A DNA stretch of 43,849 nt, taken from DASVEE01 sp036399695. Lineage in GTDB: Bacteria; Acidobacteriota; Thermoanaerobaculia; Gp7-AA8. Positions 27,140 through 35,070 of this stretch are shown here, in pieces. The number at the start of each line of letters is the position of its first letter. Position 1 is the stretch's first letter. Where the stretch lies: contig DASWMP010000065.1 in NCBI GenBank assembly GCA_036399695.1, positions 1 through 43,849 on the forward strand. The letters run 5' to 3'. The notes beneath the pieces are model-generated. The model did no database searches. It saw only the letters and a program-made list of their open reading frames with translations, and was not told where the DNA came from. Both the position numbers and the translations under genes were made by a program.

Positions 27140-28012
27140 TCACGGCTGCAGCGCCTGATCCCGGTTACCGGCCGCCGTGATGACGACCTCGCGGACGTTC
27201 GGCAGGCGGCTGAGCGTGCCCGTCACCGAGGCGCGGATCGCCTGTGCGGCACAGGAGCCGCCGACGTTGCGCAGCCGCTCGTTGAAGTCGACGGTCACGA
27301 CGCCGCCCCGCAGATTGACCGACTCGACACGGGAGCCTTTCGGGAAAGGCGACGGCTCGGCGATCAGGGCCTCTACGAGCACACGCACCATCGAGACGGT
27401 TTTCGGCAGCTCCCGCTTCACGATGCGTGTCTTCGTGCAGTCGCGTTGCGGATCGGAGGGCAGGGCCAGCTCGACCGTCACAGGCGCGATGTTGAACGGC
27501 ATGCGCCGCGACACCAGCGAGCGGTCGGAGCCGTCCTTCGCCGAGTATTCGAGCGCTTCGACGGTGACGGAGCTGCCGGGATGGCGCGTCAGCCAGACGG
27601 TCGCGCGGTAGGGGTTGTGATGGCCCATCTCGCCGTTGCTGGTGGTGAACGTCTCGGTGATCAGCGCGCCGCGGGCGTCGCGCACACGAATGACGACGTT
27701 GTTCTCGAACGTGCGGGCCAGGCCGGTGACGACCAGCGGGTTCGCGTTCTCCACGCCGTCGATCGTGATCTCGCGCTGCGGCCGCGCGGGCGGCGTCTGC
27801 GCAGCCGTCGACGTAACGGGCGGCACCGGTGCGGTGGTCTGTGTGGACGGAGGGACGGGCTGGGTCTCAGTGATCTCGCCGGACGGCTGCTGCGTGCCCG
27901 GCGGCGTCTGCGTCTGCGTCGCCGAGGGCGGCGGCGCGCCTCCACTCTGCTGCTCCGGTGAGGCCGTACATCCGATCGTCACGAGCACGAGACAAATGAC
28001 AAAACTGCGCAA
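27140..28012 (-). CDS. Gmad2/GerMN-domain lipoprotein
   Basis: Predicted lipoprotein of 290 residues with a Pro/Gln/Thr-rich linker (PPPSATQTQTPPG, about 30-85). An Ig-like Gmad2 domain follows (about 90-185; ENANPLVVTGLARTFENNVV). A GerMN domain (about 190-285; VSMVRVLVEALIAEP, RVESVNLRGGVVTVDFNERL) completes it. These domains occur together in envelope lipoproteins of sporulating and non-sporulating bacteria; their role is unclear. The start is chosen as TTG at 28012 because AAGGAG lies 7 nt before it; an ATG at 28033 is possible but has no such site and would overlap the start codon of the divergent cytochrome gene. Confidence 0.8.
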   Translation of the reverse strand: MRSFVICLVLVTIGCTASPEQQSGGAPPPSATQTQTPPGTQQPSGEITETQPVPPSTQTTAPVPPVTSTAAQTPPARPQREITIDGVENANPLVVTGLARTFENNVVIRVRDARGALITETFTTSNGEMGHHNPYRATVWLTRHPGSSVTVEALEYSAKDGSDRSLVSRRMPFNIAPVTVELALPSDPQRDCTKTRIVKRELPKTVSMVRVLVEALIAEPSPFPKGSRVESVNLRGGVVTVDFNERLRNVGGSCAAQAIRASVTGTLSRLPNVREVVITAAGNRDQALQP

Positions 28013-28031
28013 TGCTATTCTCCTTCCGGCC

Positions 28032-28346
28032 ATGCGTTCGCTGACCTTCCTCCTCGTCCTCTTCACGTCTCTTGCCGCGTTCGCTGATGACGGGGGCCCG
28101 AGCCTCTACAAAGGGAAGGCTTGCGTCACCTGCCACGGCGCCGACGGCAGCGGCAACACGCCCACCGGCAAGTCCCTCAAGGCGGGCGACCTGCGGAGCG
28201 CCGCGGTGCAGAAACAGACGGACGACCAGCTCGCGGCGACCATCGCGAACGGCAAGGGAAAGATGCCGCCGTTCAAGAGCGCCATGAACGCGGCTCAGAT
28301 CAAAGAGGTGGTGACGTACATCCGCGCTCTGGCAAAGAAACCGTAA
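28032..28346 (+). CDS. Class I cytochrome c, periplasmic
   Basis: Small electron carrier of 104 residues. The signal peptide MRSLTFLLVLFTSLAAFA is followed by one haem motif, CVTCH, with axial Met probably in KGKMPPFK. The fold ends with the usual C-terminal helix (QIKEVVTYIRALAK). No ribosome binding site precedes the ATG. The divergent lipoprotein gene starts only about 20 bp away. The redox partner is unknown. Confidence 0.9.
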   Translation: MRSLTFLLVLFTSLAAFADDGGPSLYKGKACVTCHGADGSGNTPTGKSLKAGDLRSAAVQKQTDDQLAATIANGKGKMPPFKSAMNAAQIKEVVTYIRALAKKP

Positions 28347-28422
28347 CGGCGTGAGCCGCGTCACCAGACGCTTCGTCCGGAGCGCCCGTACTTAGGGCGA
28401 AGTCTTTGATGAGGTGTTCTCA

Positions 28423-29511
28423 GTGAAACGTATTTACTTTTGTCTTCTGGTTGTTCTCTTTGCCCTTCCCACCTTCGCCGCCGATTATCCGAATCCCGTC
28501 ATCACCAGCATCAACCCCTCTTTTGGCCCGCCGTCCGGCGGCACGCAGGTCACGATCAAGGGCGATTATTTCGATCTGCCGCCCAACTTCGCCTGCGCCC
28601 TTCCCTGCCCCGTGCGCGTCTCGTTTGGCGGGCGTCTGGCCACCCTCGTGTCGTCCGATGATGAGCACATCGTCGTGACGACGCCCGAAGGTCAGCCCGG
28701 CGTAGTGGACGTGGCCGTGCTGACCGGCGACGGCCGCACCACCACCGCGCCTCATTCGTTCACCTATGGCGGCGGCCCGAGCCCGTCGTACGAAACGGTG
28801 CTCCTCCCGGTCTACACGGACGGCATCGTCAACGGTGCCGACGGCTCCAAGTGGGCTACCGAGTTCTGGCTGCGCAACAATGGTGCGACACAGGCTCAGG
28901 TTGCGCCGTGGGTCTGTCCGGCCGATCAGGTCTGCCCCGCCTCGGTGCCGCTGTGGCGGACGGTCGAAGCGCAGGAAACGCTGCACAACCTGCCGGTTTT
29001 CTTCCGCGTGCCGACGGCGAACGTGTCGCGGCTGCTCTACGTCACGGCCGACGATGCGTCACAGATCTCCTACAGCCTCCGCGTGGCCGATACGTCGCGG
29101 CAGAACCTCAATGCCGGCACGTCGCTGCCAGTCGTCCGTGAGAGCCAGTTCCTGACGAAGACCGCGTACCTGACGGATGTGCCGCTCGACCCGGCGTTCC
29201 GTATCAACCTGCGCGTCTACGAGATGGCGAAGGCAGGAGCGCAGTTCAGCGTCCGCGTTTATCCGCTGCAGGAAGGTGTCGACCCGGCCCTGCCGATCGC
29301 CACCTACACCGTGACGCCCGAGACGACGGAGACGGGTCCGTTCCCGTCGCAGGCCGCCTATGCGTCCCTGAACGTCGAGCTGGCGCGCTCCGCCACGACG
29401 CCGCTCAGCCTGCGCATCGAGGTACAGCCGCTCACAGCGGGCAGCCGCTTCTGGACGTTCGCCACCGTGACGAATAATCAGACGCAGTTGATCACGACTG
29501 TGACGCCGTAG
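28423..29511 (+). CDS. Secreted IPT/TIG-domain protein
   Basis: Exported protein of 362 residues. The GTG at 28423 has GAGGTG 6 nt upstream and begins MKRIYFCLLVVLFALPTFA, a signal peptide. An IPT/TIG Ig-like domain (about 27-112) shows ITSINPSFGPPSGGTQVTIKG. The remaining 240 residues are beta-rich without a named domain, starting ETVLLPVYTDGIVNGADGSK. That start resembles the secreted protein at 43106-43849 (LVIPAAGDVVGGNGTHFRSD), so the two may share a lineage-specific module. Function unknown. Confidence 0.78.
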   Translation: MKRIYFCLLVVLFALPTFAADYPNPVITSINPSFGPPSGGTQVTIKGDYFDLPPNFACALPCPVRVSFGGRLATLVSSDDEHIVVTTPEGQPGVVDVAVLTGDGRTTTAPHSFTYGGGPSPSYETVLLPVYTDGIVNGADGSKWATEFWLRNNGATQAQVAPWVCPADQVCPASVPLWRTVEAQETLHNLPVFFRVPTANVSRLLYVTADDASQISYSLRVADTSRQNLNAGTSLPVVRESQFLTKTAYLTDVPLDPAFRINLRVYEMAKAGAQFSVRVYPLQEGVDPALPIATYTVTPETTETGPFPSQAAYASLNVELARSATTPLSLRIEVQPLTAGSRFWTFATVTNNQTQLITTVTP

Positions 29512-29526
29512 GACAGTACGTTTTCC

Positions 29527-29593
29527 GTTGTTCGTTGTCCGTTGTCCGTCCCGCCCGCCCGTCCGTCCGTGCAGAGACGGACAACGGGCAACG
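29527..29593. repeat. Heptamer-phase inverted repeat after the IPT/TIG gene
   Basis: Left arm GTTGTTC, GTTGTCC, GTTGTCC (29527-29547); right arm GGACAAC, GGGCAAC (29579-29592). Its heptamers are the same type as the copy at 34133-34223. Confidence 0.7.
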
Positions 29594-29607
29594 GCTGCAC
29601 AAACAAG

Positions 29608-29637
29608 AAGGCCGGCGCACAGCGCCGGCCTTTTGTT
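29608..29637. terminator. Bidirectional intrinsic terminator
   Basis: Stem AAGGCCGGCGC (29608-29618) and GCGCCGGCCTT (29622-29632) with a 3-nt loop, followed by TTGTT on the plus strand and CTTGTTT on the minus strand. It lies between two convergent genes (IPT/TIG protein and AT-hook protein) and can serve both. Confidence 0.85.
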
Positions 29638-29655
29638 CGTGCAACCTGTCAGTAA

Positions 29656-30234
29656 CTACTTCTTCAACGCGTCCTGCATATCCTTGATGGCGGCTTCGCG
29701 GCCCTTCTCCTTCGCCAGCTTGGCGTACTGCCCGCGGCGATTCTCAGAGAACTGGCGCACCAGGGCCAGGTAGCGTCCCTGGAGCTGGCGCGAGGCGAGC
29801 TGCTCGGCCGTGATGCTGGAAGACGACTTGCGGCCGCGTCCACCAGCTTTGCGTCCGCGGGTCGAGCCCGTCCCTTCGCTCGAGCCGCTGCCTTCGTTGC
29901 CGCCGGCATTTGCGGCTTTGGCCGGACGGCCGCGGCGGCGGCCCGTGGTACCGGTCTCGCTGCCGGCAGCCGCGGCGCGACGGCCGGGCGGGCGGCCCGG
30001 ACGGCGACGAGCGGTCGCTCCACTGCCGGTGCTGCTGCTGCCGCCCGACTCGCCGCCATGCGCTGCGCGCAGACGGGCCAGACGCTCCTCGAGCTCGTCG
30101 ATCTCGCTTCTCATCTCACCGACATACCGCGCAATCTCGCCGGCCGACAACCGGCGATCGCGGATCAGTCGATCCAGCACATAGCTGGCCTGGCCCGGGG
30201 TAAGGGGACCGGATGCTTGTCTAGGTCTTGCCAT
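29656..30234 (-). CDS. AT-hook-like basic DNA-binding protein
   Basis: A 192-residue protein. Residues 1-60 form a helical N-terminal domain with a coiled coil (MRSEIDELEERLARLRAAH). Residues 60-135 are a low-complexity Gly/Ser/Arg linker with AT-hook-like cores RRRPGRPPGRR and GRRRGRPAK and the related GRKAGGRGRK. The C-terminal 55 residues are a second helical domain (QLQGRYLALVRQFSENRRGQY). GGAGGAG lies just before the ATG. Such proteins probably bend or bridge AT-rich DNA as nucleoid or regulatory factors. No known homologue is named with certainty. Confidence 0.75.
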   Translation of the reverse strand: MARPRQASGPLTPGQASYVLDRLIRDRRLSAGEIARYVGEMRSEIDELEERLARLRAAHGGESGGSSSTGSGATARRRPGRPPGRRAAAAGSETGTTGRRRGRPAKAANAGGNEGSGSSEGTGSTRGRKAGGRGRKSSSSITAEQLASRQLQGRYLALVRQFSENRRGQYAKLAKEKGREAAIKDMQDALKK

Positions 30235-30300
30235 TTACTTCTCCTCCTCGTAGAGCACTCGCACTGAGTGTTGTGCAACAGCGGCAGTCGTGTCAAACAA

Positions 30301-30324
30301 AAAAGCGGGCATTTGCCCGCTTTT
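30301..30324. terminator. Intrinsic terminator downstream of ahcY
   Basis: Stem AAAAGCGGGCA (30301-30311) and TGCCCGCTTTT (30314-30324) with a 2-nt central TT. On the minus strand it is followed by a T-rich run (complement of CAAACA). It lies 27 bp after the ahcY stop and before the next minus-strand gene. Confidence 0.85.
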
Positions 30325-30350
30325 CAATCGTTTGAATGCACTGTGCAGCA

Positions 30351-31850
30351 CTAGTAGCGATAGTGATCGCTCTTGTACGGGCCGCTTACAGGGATACCCA
30401 GGTATTTCGACTGATCCGGCGTCAGTGGCGTCAGCTCCACACCGAGGTGATCGAGGTGCAGACGGGCCACCTCTTCATCGAGCTTCTTCGGCAGCACGTA
30501 AACCTGCTTGCCGTATTCGCCGCTGTTCTGCCACAGAGCGAGTTGTGCAAGGACTTGATTGGTGAACGATGCGGACATGACGAAGGACGGATGGCCGGTA
30601 GCGCAGCCGAGATTCATCAGGCGCCCTTCGGCCAGGATGAGCACAGAGTGGCCGTCGGAAAACGTCCATTCATCGTACTGCGGCTTGATCTGGTTGCGCT
30701 TTACACCCGGATACTTCTTCAGGCCGGCCATGTCGATCTCATTATCGAAATGGCCGATATTGCTGACGATGGCGTTGTGTTTCATACGGGCCATGTGCTC
30801 GGCCGTAATGACGTTTTTGTTGCCGGTGGCGGTCACGAAGATGTCGGCCTTCTCGAGGACGTTCTCGAGGACGCGCACTTCGAACCCTTCCATGGCCGCC
30901 TGTAATGCACAGATCGGATCGATCTCGGTGACGACGACGCGGGAGCCCTGGCCGCGCAGTGCCTGCGCGCAGCCCTTGCCGACCTCGCCGAAGCCGCAGA
31001 CGACCGCCAGCTTGCCGGCCAGCATGACGTCGGTCGCGCGATTGAGGCCGTCGATGACCGAGTGGCGGCAGCCGTAGATGTTGTCGAACTTCGACTTCGT
31101 CACGGAGTCATTGACGTTGATGGCCGGGAACAGGAGCTCGTTCGCTTCCTGCATCTGATAGAGGCGATGCACGCCGGTGGTCGTCTCTTCGGACACACCG
31201 CGGATGTCTTTCGCCACGCGGGTCCAGCGCTGCGGATCGCGCGCGAGCTCGGCGCGCAGGAGGTCGAGGATGACGCCCCACTCTTCCGGATCGTCGGACG
31301 GGTTGAACTCCGGGACATGACCGTGGCCTTCGAACTCGACGCCTTTGTGGACGAGGAGTGTCGCGTCGCCGCCGTCATCGACGATGAGCGTCGGGCCGCT
31401 GCCGTCCGGCCACATCAGCGCCTCGGACGTGCACCACCAATACTCCTCCAGCGTCTCACCCTTCCAGGCGAACACCGGGATGCCGCGCGGGCTGTCGATC
31501 GTGCCGCCCGTCTCGGGACGGCCGACGACCACCGCGGCCGCGGCGTGGTCCTGCGTCGAGAAGATGTTGCAGCTCACCCACCTCACGTCGGCGCCGAGCA
31601 GATTGAGGGTCTCGATCAGCACGGCGGTCTGAATCGTCATGTGCAGGGAGCCCATGACCTTCGCACCGGCGAGCGGCTGCTGCCCCGCGTACTGCTCGCG
31701 CAGGGCCATGAGGCCGGGCATCTCGTGCTCGGCCAGGCGGATCTCCGAGCGGCCGAGCGTGGCCTGCGAGAGATCTTTAACTTTGTAAGGCTCGCGTCCC
31801 GCGCTGATGGCGGCGTCGAATTGATGTGTGGTTTCGAGAGTGGCAGTCAT
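30351..31850 (-). CDS. ahcY: S-adenosylhomocysteine hydrolase
   Basis: Hydrolyses S-adenosylhomocysteine to homocysteine and adenosine, keeping SAM-dependent methylation going. It has 499 residues. Motifs: GSLHMTIQTAVLIETL, SCNIFSTQDHAAAA, INVNDSVTKSKFDN, the NAD-binding VCGFGEVGKGCA, and the C-terminal lid SKYLGIPVSGPYKSDHYRY, whose Lys and Tyr reach the neighbouring subunit's cofactor. AAAGGATCAGG just before the ATG acts as ribosome binding site. It is transcribed alone and followed by a strong terminator. Confidence 0.97.
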   Translation of the reverse strand: MTATLETTHQFDAAISAGREPYKVKDLSQATLGRSEIRLAEHEMPGLMALREQYAGQQPLAGAKVMGSLHMTIQTAVLIETLNLLGADVRWVSCNIFSTQDHAAAAVVVGRPETGGTIDSPRGIPVFAWKGETLEEYWWCTSEALMWPDGSGPTLIVDDGGDATLLVHKGVEFEGHGHVPEFNPSDDPEEWGVILDLLRAELARDPQRWTRVAKDIRGVSEETTTGVHRLYQMQEANELLFPAINVNDSVTKSKFDNIYGCRHSVIDGLNRATDVMLAGKLAVVCGFGEVGKGCAQALRGQGSRVVVTEIDPICALQAAMEGFEVRVLENVLEKADIFVTATGNKNVITAEHMARMKHNAIVSNIGHFDNEIDMAGLKKYPGVKRNQIKPQYDEWTFSDGHSVLILAEGRLMNLGCATGHPSFVMSASFTNQVLAQLALWQNSGEYGKQVYVLPKKLDEEVARLHLDHLGVELTPLTPDQSKYLGIPVSGPYKSDHYRY

Positions 31851-32057
31851 CCTGATCCTTTAACTCCTGTCGGGTCTGCTGGCGCACCGAGGTAGGCAGT
31901 CCGTGAGACGGCCGGCGCACCGGAAGCGCGAATTCTAACCCACGGTCCGCTATTCGCGCATCCCGGCGGCGGATCATCTAAAATCGGCGTAAAGTCCAGG
32001 TGAAATCGTCCCCGCGGTGCGAACCGCCGCGGTCCAATCAACGTAGTTCCCGAGCGA
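31851..32057. other. Divergent leader region of ahcY and the SPFH genes
   Basis: This 207-bp gap carries both promoters. Two direct copies of GGCGCACCG (31881-31889 and 31914-31922) bracket a segment with short complementary stretches in the ahcY leader. I looked for an SAH riboswitch here and could not match its conserved core, so none is called. Confidence 0.3.
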
Positions 32058-33125
32058 ATGAAAATGTTCGAAAGCGCAACGCCTCCGCCGCGCTTCAAGG
32101 CCGGCTTCAGGGTGAACGTCCCCTCTTTCTCCTTCCGCGGAGGTGGTCTCGTCCGCCTGATGCTGAAGGTGCTGCTCGTCCTCTCGCCGCTCTTCTTCGT
32201 GCGCGGCTGCCTCGTGACGTACGTCTCGCCCGGCGAGATCGGCCTGCGCCAGGTCTCGTTCGGCCCGAGCAAAGGCCTGCAGAAAGCGCTCGTCTATCCA
32301 GGTTACCGCCGGCAGATCCGCGGCTACGAGACGATCCGCACGTTCCAGCGGAACCTGCAGACGCTCGAGTTCACGACCTCGCAGGGGGAGAGCGGCGGCA
32401 TGCATCGCTCCGTGCCGGCGATCAACGTCCCGACCGTCGACGGCTACCCGGTCGCGGTCGACGTCACTGTGCTCTACCGCATCGCCGATCCGTTCCTCGT
32501 CGTGTCGAAATTCGGCTTCGGCCGCGCCTATGAGGACAACGTCGTCATCCGCTTCACCGATCCGGCGGTCAAGCAGCACCTCGGCGAGCTGCGTGCCGAG
32601 GAGTTCTACCGCGATCGCCGGCTCATCAAGGCGCACGACATGCGGAACGAGCTGGCCCAGCGCTTCCGCGAGAACGGACTGCTGCTCGCCGACATCCTCA
32701 TCCGCCAATACGACTATCCGGACACGTTCCAGCAGCTCACGGAACAGAAGAAGATCCAGGACCAGTCGGTACTGACGAACCGCGCGCTGGCCAAACAGGC
32801 GGAGGTGGAGACGCGCCTGAAGCGGGCAACGGCCGAGGGAGAGAACGCGATCAATCTGCGGACGGCGGAGTTCCAGGCGCAGATCACGTCGTTGCGCGCC
32901 GATCGCGACCTGTACGAACGCTCCCGCCGCGCCGAGGCCGACCTGCTCGTGAAGACGGCGGAGACGCAGGGGCTCGAGGCCATCAACCGGGCCATGGAAG
33001 GGGCCGGGTCGGAGAAGCTCCTCCGGCTGCGCAGAGGCCTCGCACTGCTCAACAGCATCAAAGGACCGATTTACATCAGCGAGGATCCGACGGACCTCGA
33101 GCGTCTGTCGAGGAGCCCGAAATGA
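32058..33125 (+). CDS. SPFH/Band 7 membrane protein
   Basis: Membrane-anchored SPFH-domain protein of 355 residues. A cytosolic N-terminus of about 33 residues precedes one helix (LMLKVLLVLSPLFFVRGCLV, about 34-53). The Band 7 domain follows (VSPGEIGLRQVSFGP to about 230), then a long coiled coil (EQKKIQDQSVLTNRALAKQAEVETRLKRA, 230-320). Proteins of this type oligomerise into membrane rings that organise proteases or microdomains, like HflK/HflC. The stop overlaps the next gene by 4 nt (ATGA), and both encode SPFH proteins, so they probably form a hetero-oligomer. Confidence 0.85.
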   Translation: MKMFESATPPPRFKAGFRVNVPSFSFRGGGLVRLMLKVLLVLSPLFFVRGCLVTYVSPGEIGLRQVSFGPSKGLQKALVYPGYRRQIRGYETIRTFQRNLQTLEFTTSQGESGGMHRSVPAINVPTVDGYPVAVDVTVLYRIADPFLVVSKFGFGRAYEDNVVIRFTDPAVKQHLGELRAEEFYRDRRLIKAHDMRNELAQRFRENGLLLADILIRQYDYPDTFQQLTEQKKIQDQSVLTNRALAKQAEVETRLKRATAEGENAINLRTAEFQAQITSLRADRDLYERSRRAEADLLVKTAETQGLEAINRAMEGAGSEKLLRLRRGLALLNSIKGPIYISEDPTDLERLSRSPK

Positions 33126-34126
33126 GAACCCTGGTCGCAGCACTGCTCCTACTGCTCGCCACCGCCGCCTGCACGCCGCATACGACGGAAGCGACGCAGG
33201 TTGGCGTCCGCTTCAACAAGATCACCCGCGCCACCGAAATTGCCGATCCCGGCGCCACCTACTTTTTCGCGCCGTTCGTCAATGACTGGACGACGTTCGA
33301 CATCTCGACGCAGAGCCTGATCATGTCGGCGAAGAAGAACGACCGCGGCAGCGACAAGGACGACCTGCGCTTCAAGACGCGCGACGGCAACGACATCGAG
33401 ACGGACGTCACGGTGCGCTGGCGCGTCGATCCGACGAAGGCCGCGCACATCTGGCAGCTCGTGGCGCCGACGACGCAGGAGCTCGAACAGCAGCTCGTCC
33501 GCCCGAACGCGCGCGCCTACGTCCGGGACGTGCTGAACCGCCTCGATTCCGAGGAGTACTACAACCCCGATCTGCGCTTCGCCGCCGCGCGCGACGCGAC
33601 ACGCCTCCTCGACGCGCAACTGAAGCCTTACGGCATCGTCATCGAACAGATCATCCTCGGCGATTTCTCCTTCAAGCCCGACTACCAGACGCTGATCAAT
33701 CAGCGCAAAGAGGCGGAGAAGCAGGCCGAGAAGCTCGAGGCGCAGATCCTGGCCACGCAGGAGGCGAACATCGCCAACCTGCAGACGAAGATGGCCGCGC
33801 TGACGGAGCAGTTGACGCGCACACAAGGCGAGCTGGCGCAGGCACAACGCGCGTCGGATGCGTACCTCGTCCGCCGCAAGCAGGAAGCGCAGGCGGTGCT
33901 GACGGAGAAGCAGGCCGTCGCCGAAGGCATCCGCAAGGAGCGCAACGCCCTCAACAGCAGCGCCGGCGATGCCTACGTCAGCCTGCAGCTCATCGACGCG
34001 CTGCAAAAAAAGGAGATCCGCCAGATCCCGAAGATGCCGAACGGCAGCAACGTGATCATCGACGGCAACAAGCTGCTGCAGCAACTGGGCGTGATCCAGT
34101 ACCAGCAGTCGAAGGAGCAGCCGTGA
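33122..34126 (+). CDS. SPFH/Band 7 protein with lipoprotein-type signal
   Basis: Second SPFH protein, 334 residues. Its N-terminus MRTLVAALLLLLATAAC looks like a lipoprotein signal with Cys17 in the lipobox; a plain membrane anchor is the alternative. The Band 7 domain covers about 25-190 (TQVGVRFNKITRATEIADPG, LRFKTRDGNDIETDVTVRWRV). A long coiled coil follows (QRKEAEKQAEKLEAQILATQ, 195-285). The C-terminus ends near GNKLLQQLGV. Translationally coupled to the first SPFH gene. A truly lipidated SPFH protein would be unusual, since most are held by a helix or hairpin. Confidence 0.83.
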   Translation: MRTLVAALLLLLATAACTPHTTEATQVGVRFNKITRATEIADPGATYFFAPFVNDWTTFDISTQSLIMSAKKNDRGSDKDDLRFKTRDGNDIETDVTVRWRVDPTKAAHIWQLVAPTTQELEQQLVRPNARAYVRDVLNRLDSEEYYNPDLRFAAARDATRLLDAQLKPYGIVIEQIILGDFSFKPDYQTLINQRKEAEKQAEKLEAQILATQEANIANLQTKMAALTEQLTRTQGELAQAQRASDAYLVRRKQEAQAVLTEKQAVAEGIRKERNALNSSAGDAYVSLQLIDALQKKEIRQIPKMPNGSNVIIDGNKLLQQLGVIQYQQSKEQP

Positions 34127-34132
34127 GGACGC

Positions 34133-34223
34133 GTTGTCCGTTCTCCGTTGTCCGTTCTCCGGTCGTGACGGCGGGCAGCACGGCAAAGGCGAGACGGACA
34201 GCGGATAACGGGCAACGGGCAAC
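34133..34223. repeat. Heptamer-phase inverted repeat after the SPFH pair
   Basis: Left arm GTTGTCC, GTTCTCC, GTTGTCC, GTTCTCC (34133-34160); right arm GGACAGC, GGATAAC, GGGCAAC, GGGCAAC (34196-34223), in strict 7-nt phase. It ends 6 nt before the next start codon. Confidence 0.75.
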
Positions 34224-34229
34224 GCCGTC

Positions 34230-34841
34230 ATGCTGAACATCGCGGGACCGGAGTACGACTTCGGCAGTGTCGTCTTCGTCGTGCTCGAGGAGTGTGAGCA
34301 CCGGCGGCGCGGCATTGACGATGAAGCGCATCTGGCGAGCGTCGCCGAGAAGAAGCTGCAGCAGATCCGGAAGGCCTACGACGAGTTCGGCGGTTCGGCG
34401 GCGTACTGGCAGGCGCTTTCGACCGAGGTGATGGATACGGTGATGCCGCAGTACATCGTCGCGGCGAAGGAGATGAATGCGCTGGAGCGCAGCGCCTTCG
34501 GCGTCTGGCGCAGCGGCGATCCGATGGCCCGCGGTGCGTTCGCCCTGGGCGGCCTGCTGATCGGCGTCATGATCATGGCCCTGCCGTTCATCCGCATCAT
34601 CGAGAGCCTCTTCGCCTTCGCCCTGGCGGCCGCGGGAGCTCTGTATCCGGAGCTCAAGCGGTTCGTGCACGAACGCCGGCACGTGAAGCTGCTCAACCGC
34701 CTGGTGACCGACGCCGCTGCCTATCAGCAGAACGCCCGGCTGCACTACATGAGCACGACGGACATCCGGGAGTCGTTCACGCCCGCCCCGGCGCCGGAGA
34801 TCGGGGAGATCGGCGGCCGCAAGGAAGAGCACGAGGGGTAG
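34230..34841 (+). CDS. Membrane protein of unknown function
   Basis: A 203-residue protein with a soluble helical N-terminal part (1-95; EEHRRRG-like charged helices and AYDEFGGSAAYWQALSTEVMD). Two adjacent predicted membrane helices follow (about 103-135; GAFALGGLLIGVMIMALPFIRIIE and LFAFALAAAGALYPEL). The cytosolic C-terminal tail is charged. I do not recognise the family. It follows the SPFH pair on the same strand after a heptamer palindrome, so it may be their partner, but this is only context. Confidence 0.65.
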   Translation: MLNIAGPEYDFGSVVFVVLEECEHRRRGIDDEAHLASVAEKKLQQIRKAYDEFGGSAAYWQALSTEVMDTVMPQYIVAAKEMNALERSAFGVWRSGDPMARGAFALGGLLIGVMIMALPFIRIIESLFAFALAAAGALYPELKRFVHERRHVKLLNRLVTDAAAYQQNARLHYMSTTDIRESFTPAPAPEIGEIGGRKEEHEG

Positions 34842-34856
34842 GCGGGCAGGCAAACG

Positions 34857-34898
34857 TTGCAGTGGAGGACGGACAGGATTGTCCGTCCTCCACTGCAA
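34857..34898. repeat. Perfect 19-bp hairpin after the membrane protein gene
   Basis: Arms TTGCAGTGGAGGACGGACA (34857-34875) and its exact complement (34880-34898) with loop GGAT. The core GGACAGGATTGTCC resembles GGACAGACAGGAGTGTCTGTCC-type sequence in the nested element at 18262-18304. A looser pair, GGCACGGTC (34911-34919) and GACCGTGCC (34969-34977), follows. Confidence 0.75.
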
Positions 34899-35023
34899 GG
34901 ACCTGCGGGTGGCACGGTCCGGTAACCCATCAACGGCGGGACGGGTCGATGGCAACAAGACCGTGCCGCCCGTTCCTTCGTCGCGGCTGTGCGGGCTACA
35001 CCGGAGGACGTCCCACACCCGCC

Positions 35024-35051
35024 CCAAAACCGAAAACCAAAAACAAGAAAC
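35024..35051. repeat. A-rich heptamer half-element
   Basis: CCAAAAC, CGAAAAC, CAAAAAC, AAGAAAC in 7-nt steps, close to the right arm of the copy at 2168-2181. It ends 19 nt before the symporter start. Confidence 0.5.
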
Positions 35052-35070
35052 GCGGGTACTATCCCCGCCC

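Noticed and set aside
31851..31980. SAH riboswitch upstream of ahcY
   Set aside because: The conserved core pattern of the SAH riboswitch could not be found in the leader; only short direct repeats are visible.
34911..34977. tRNA-like fold in the gap before the symporter
   Set aside because: The complementary ends GGCACGGTC/GACCGTGCC lack a T-loop, an anticodon arm and a proper spacing; it is treated as repeat DNA.
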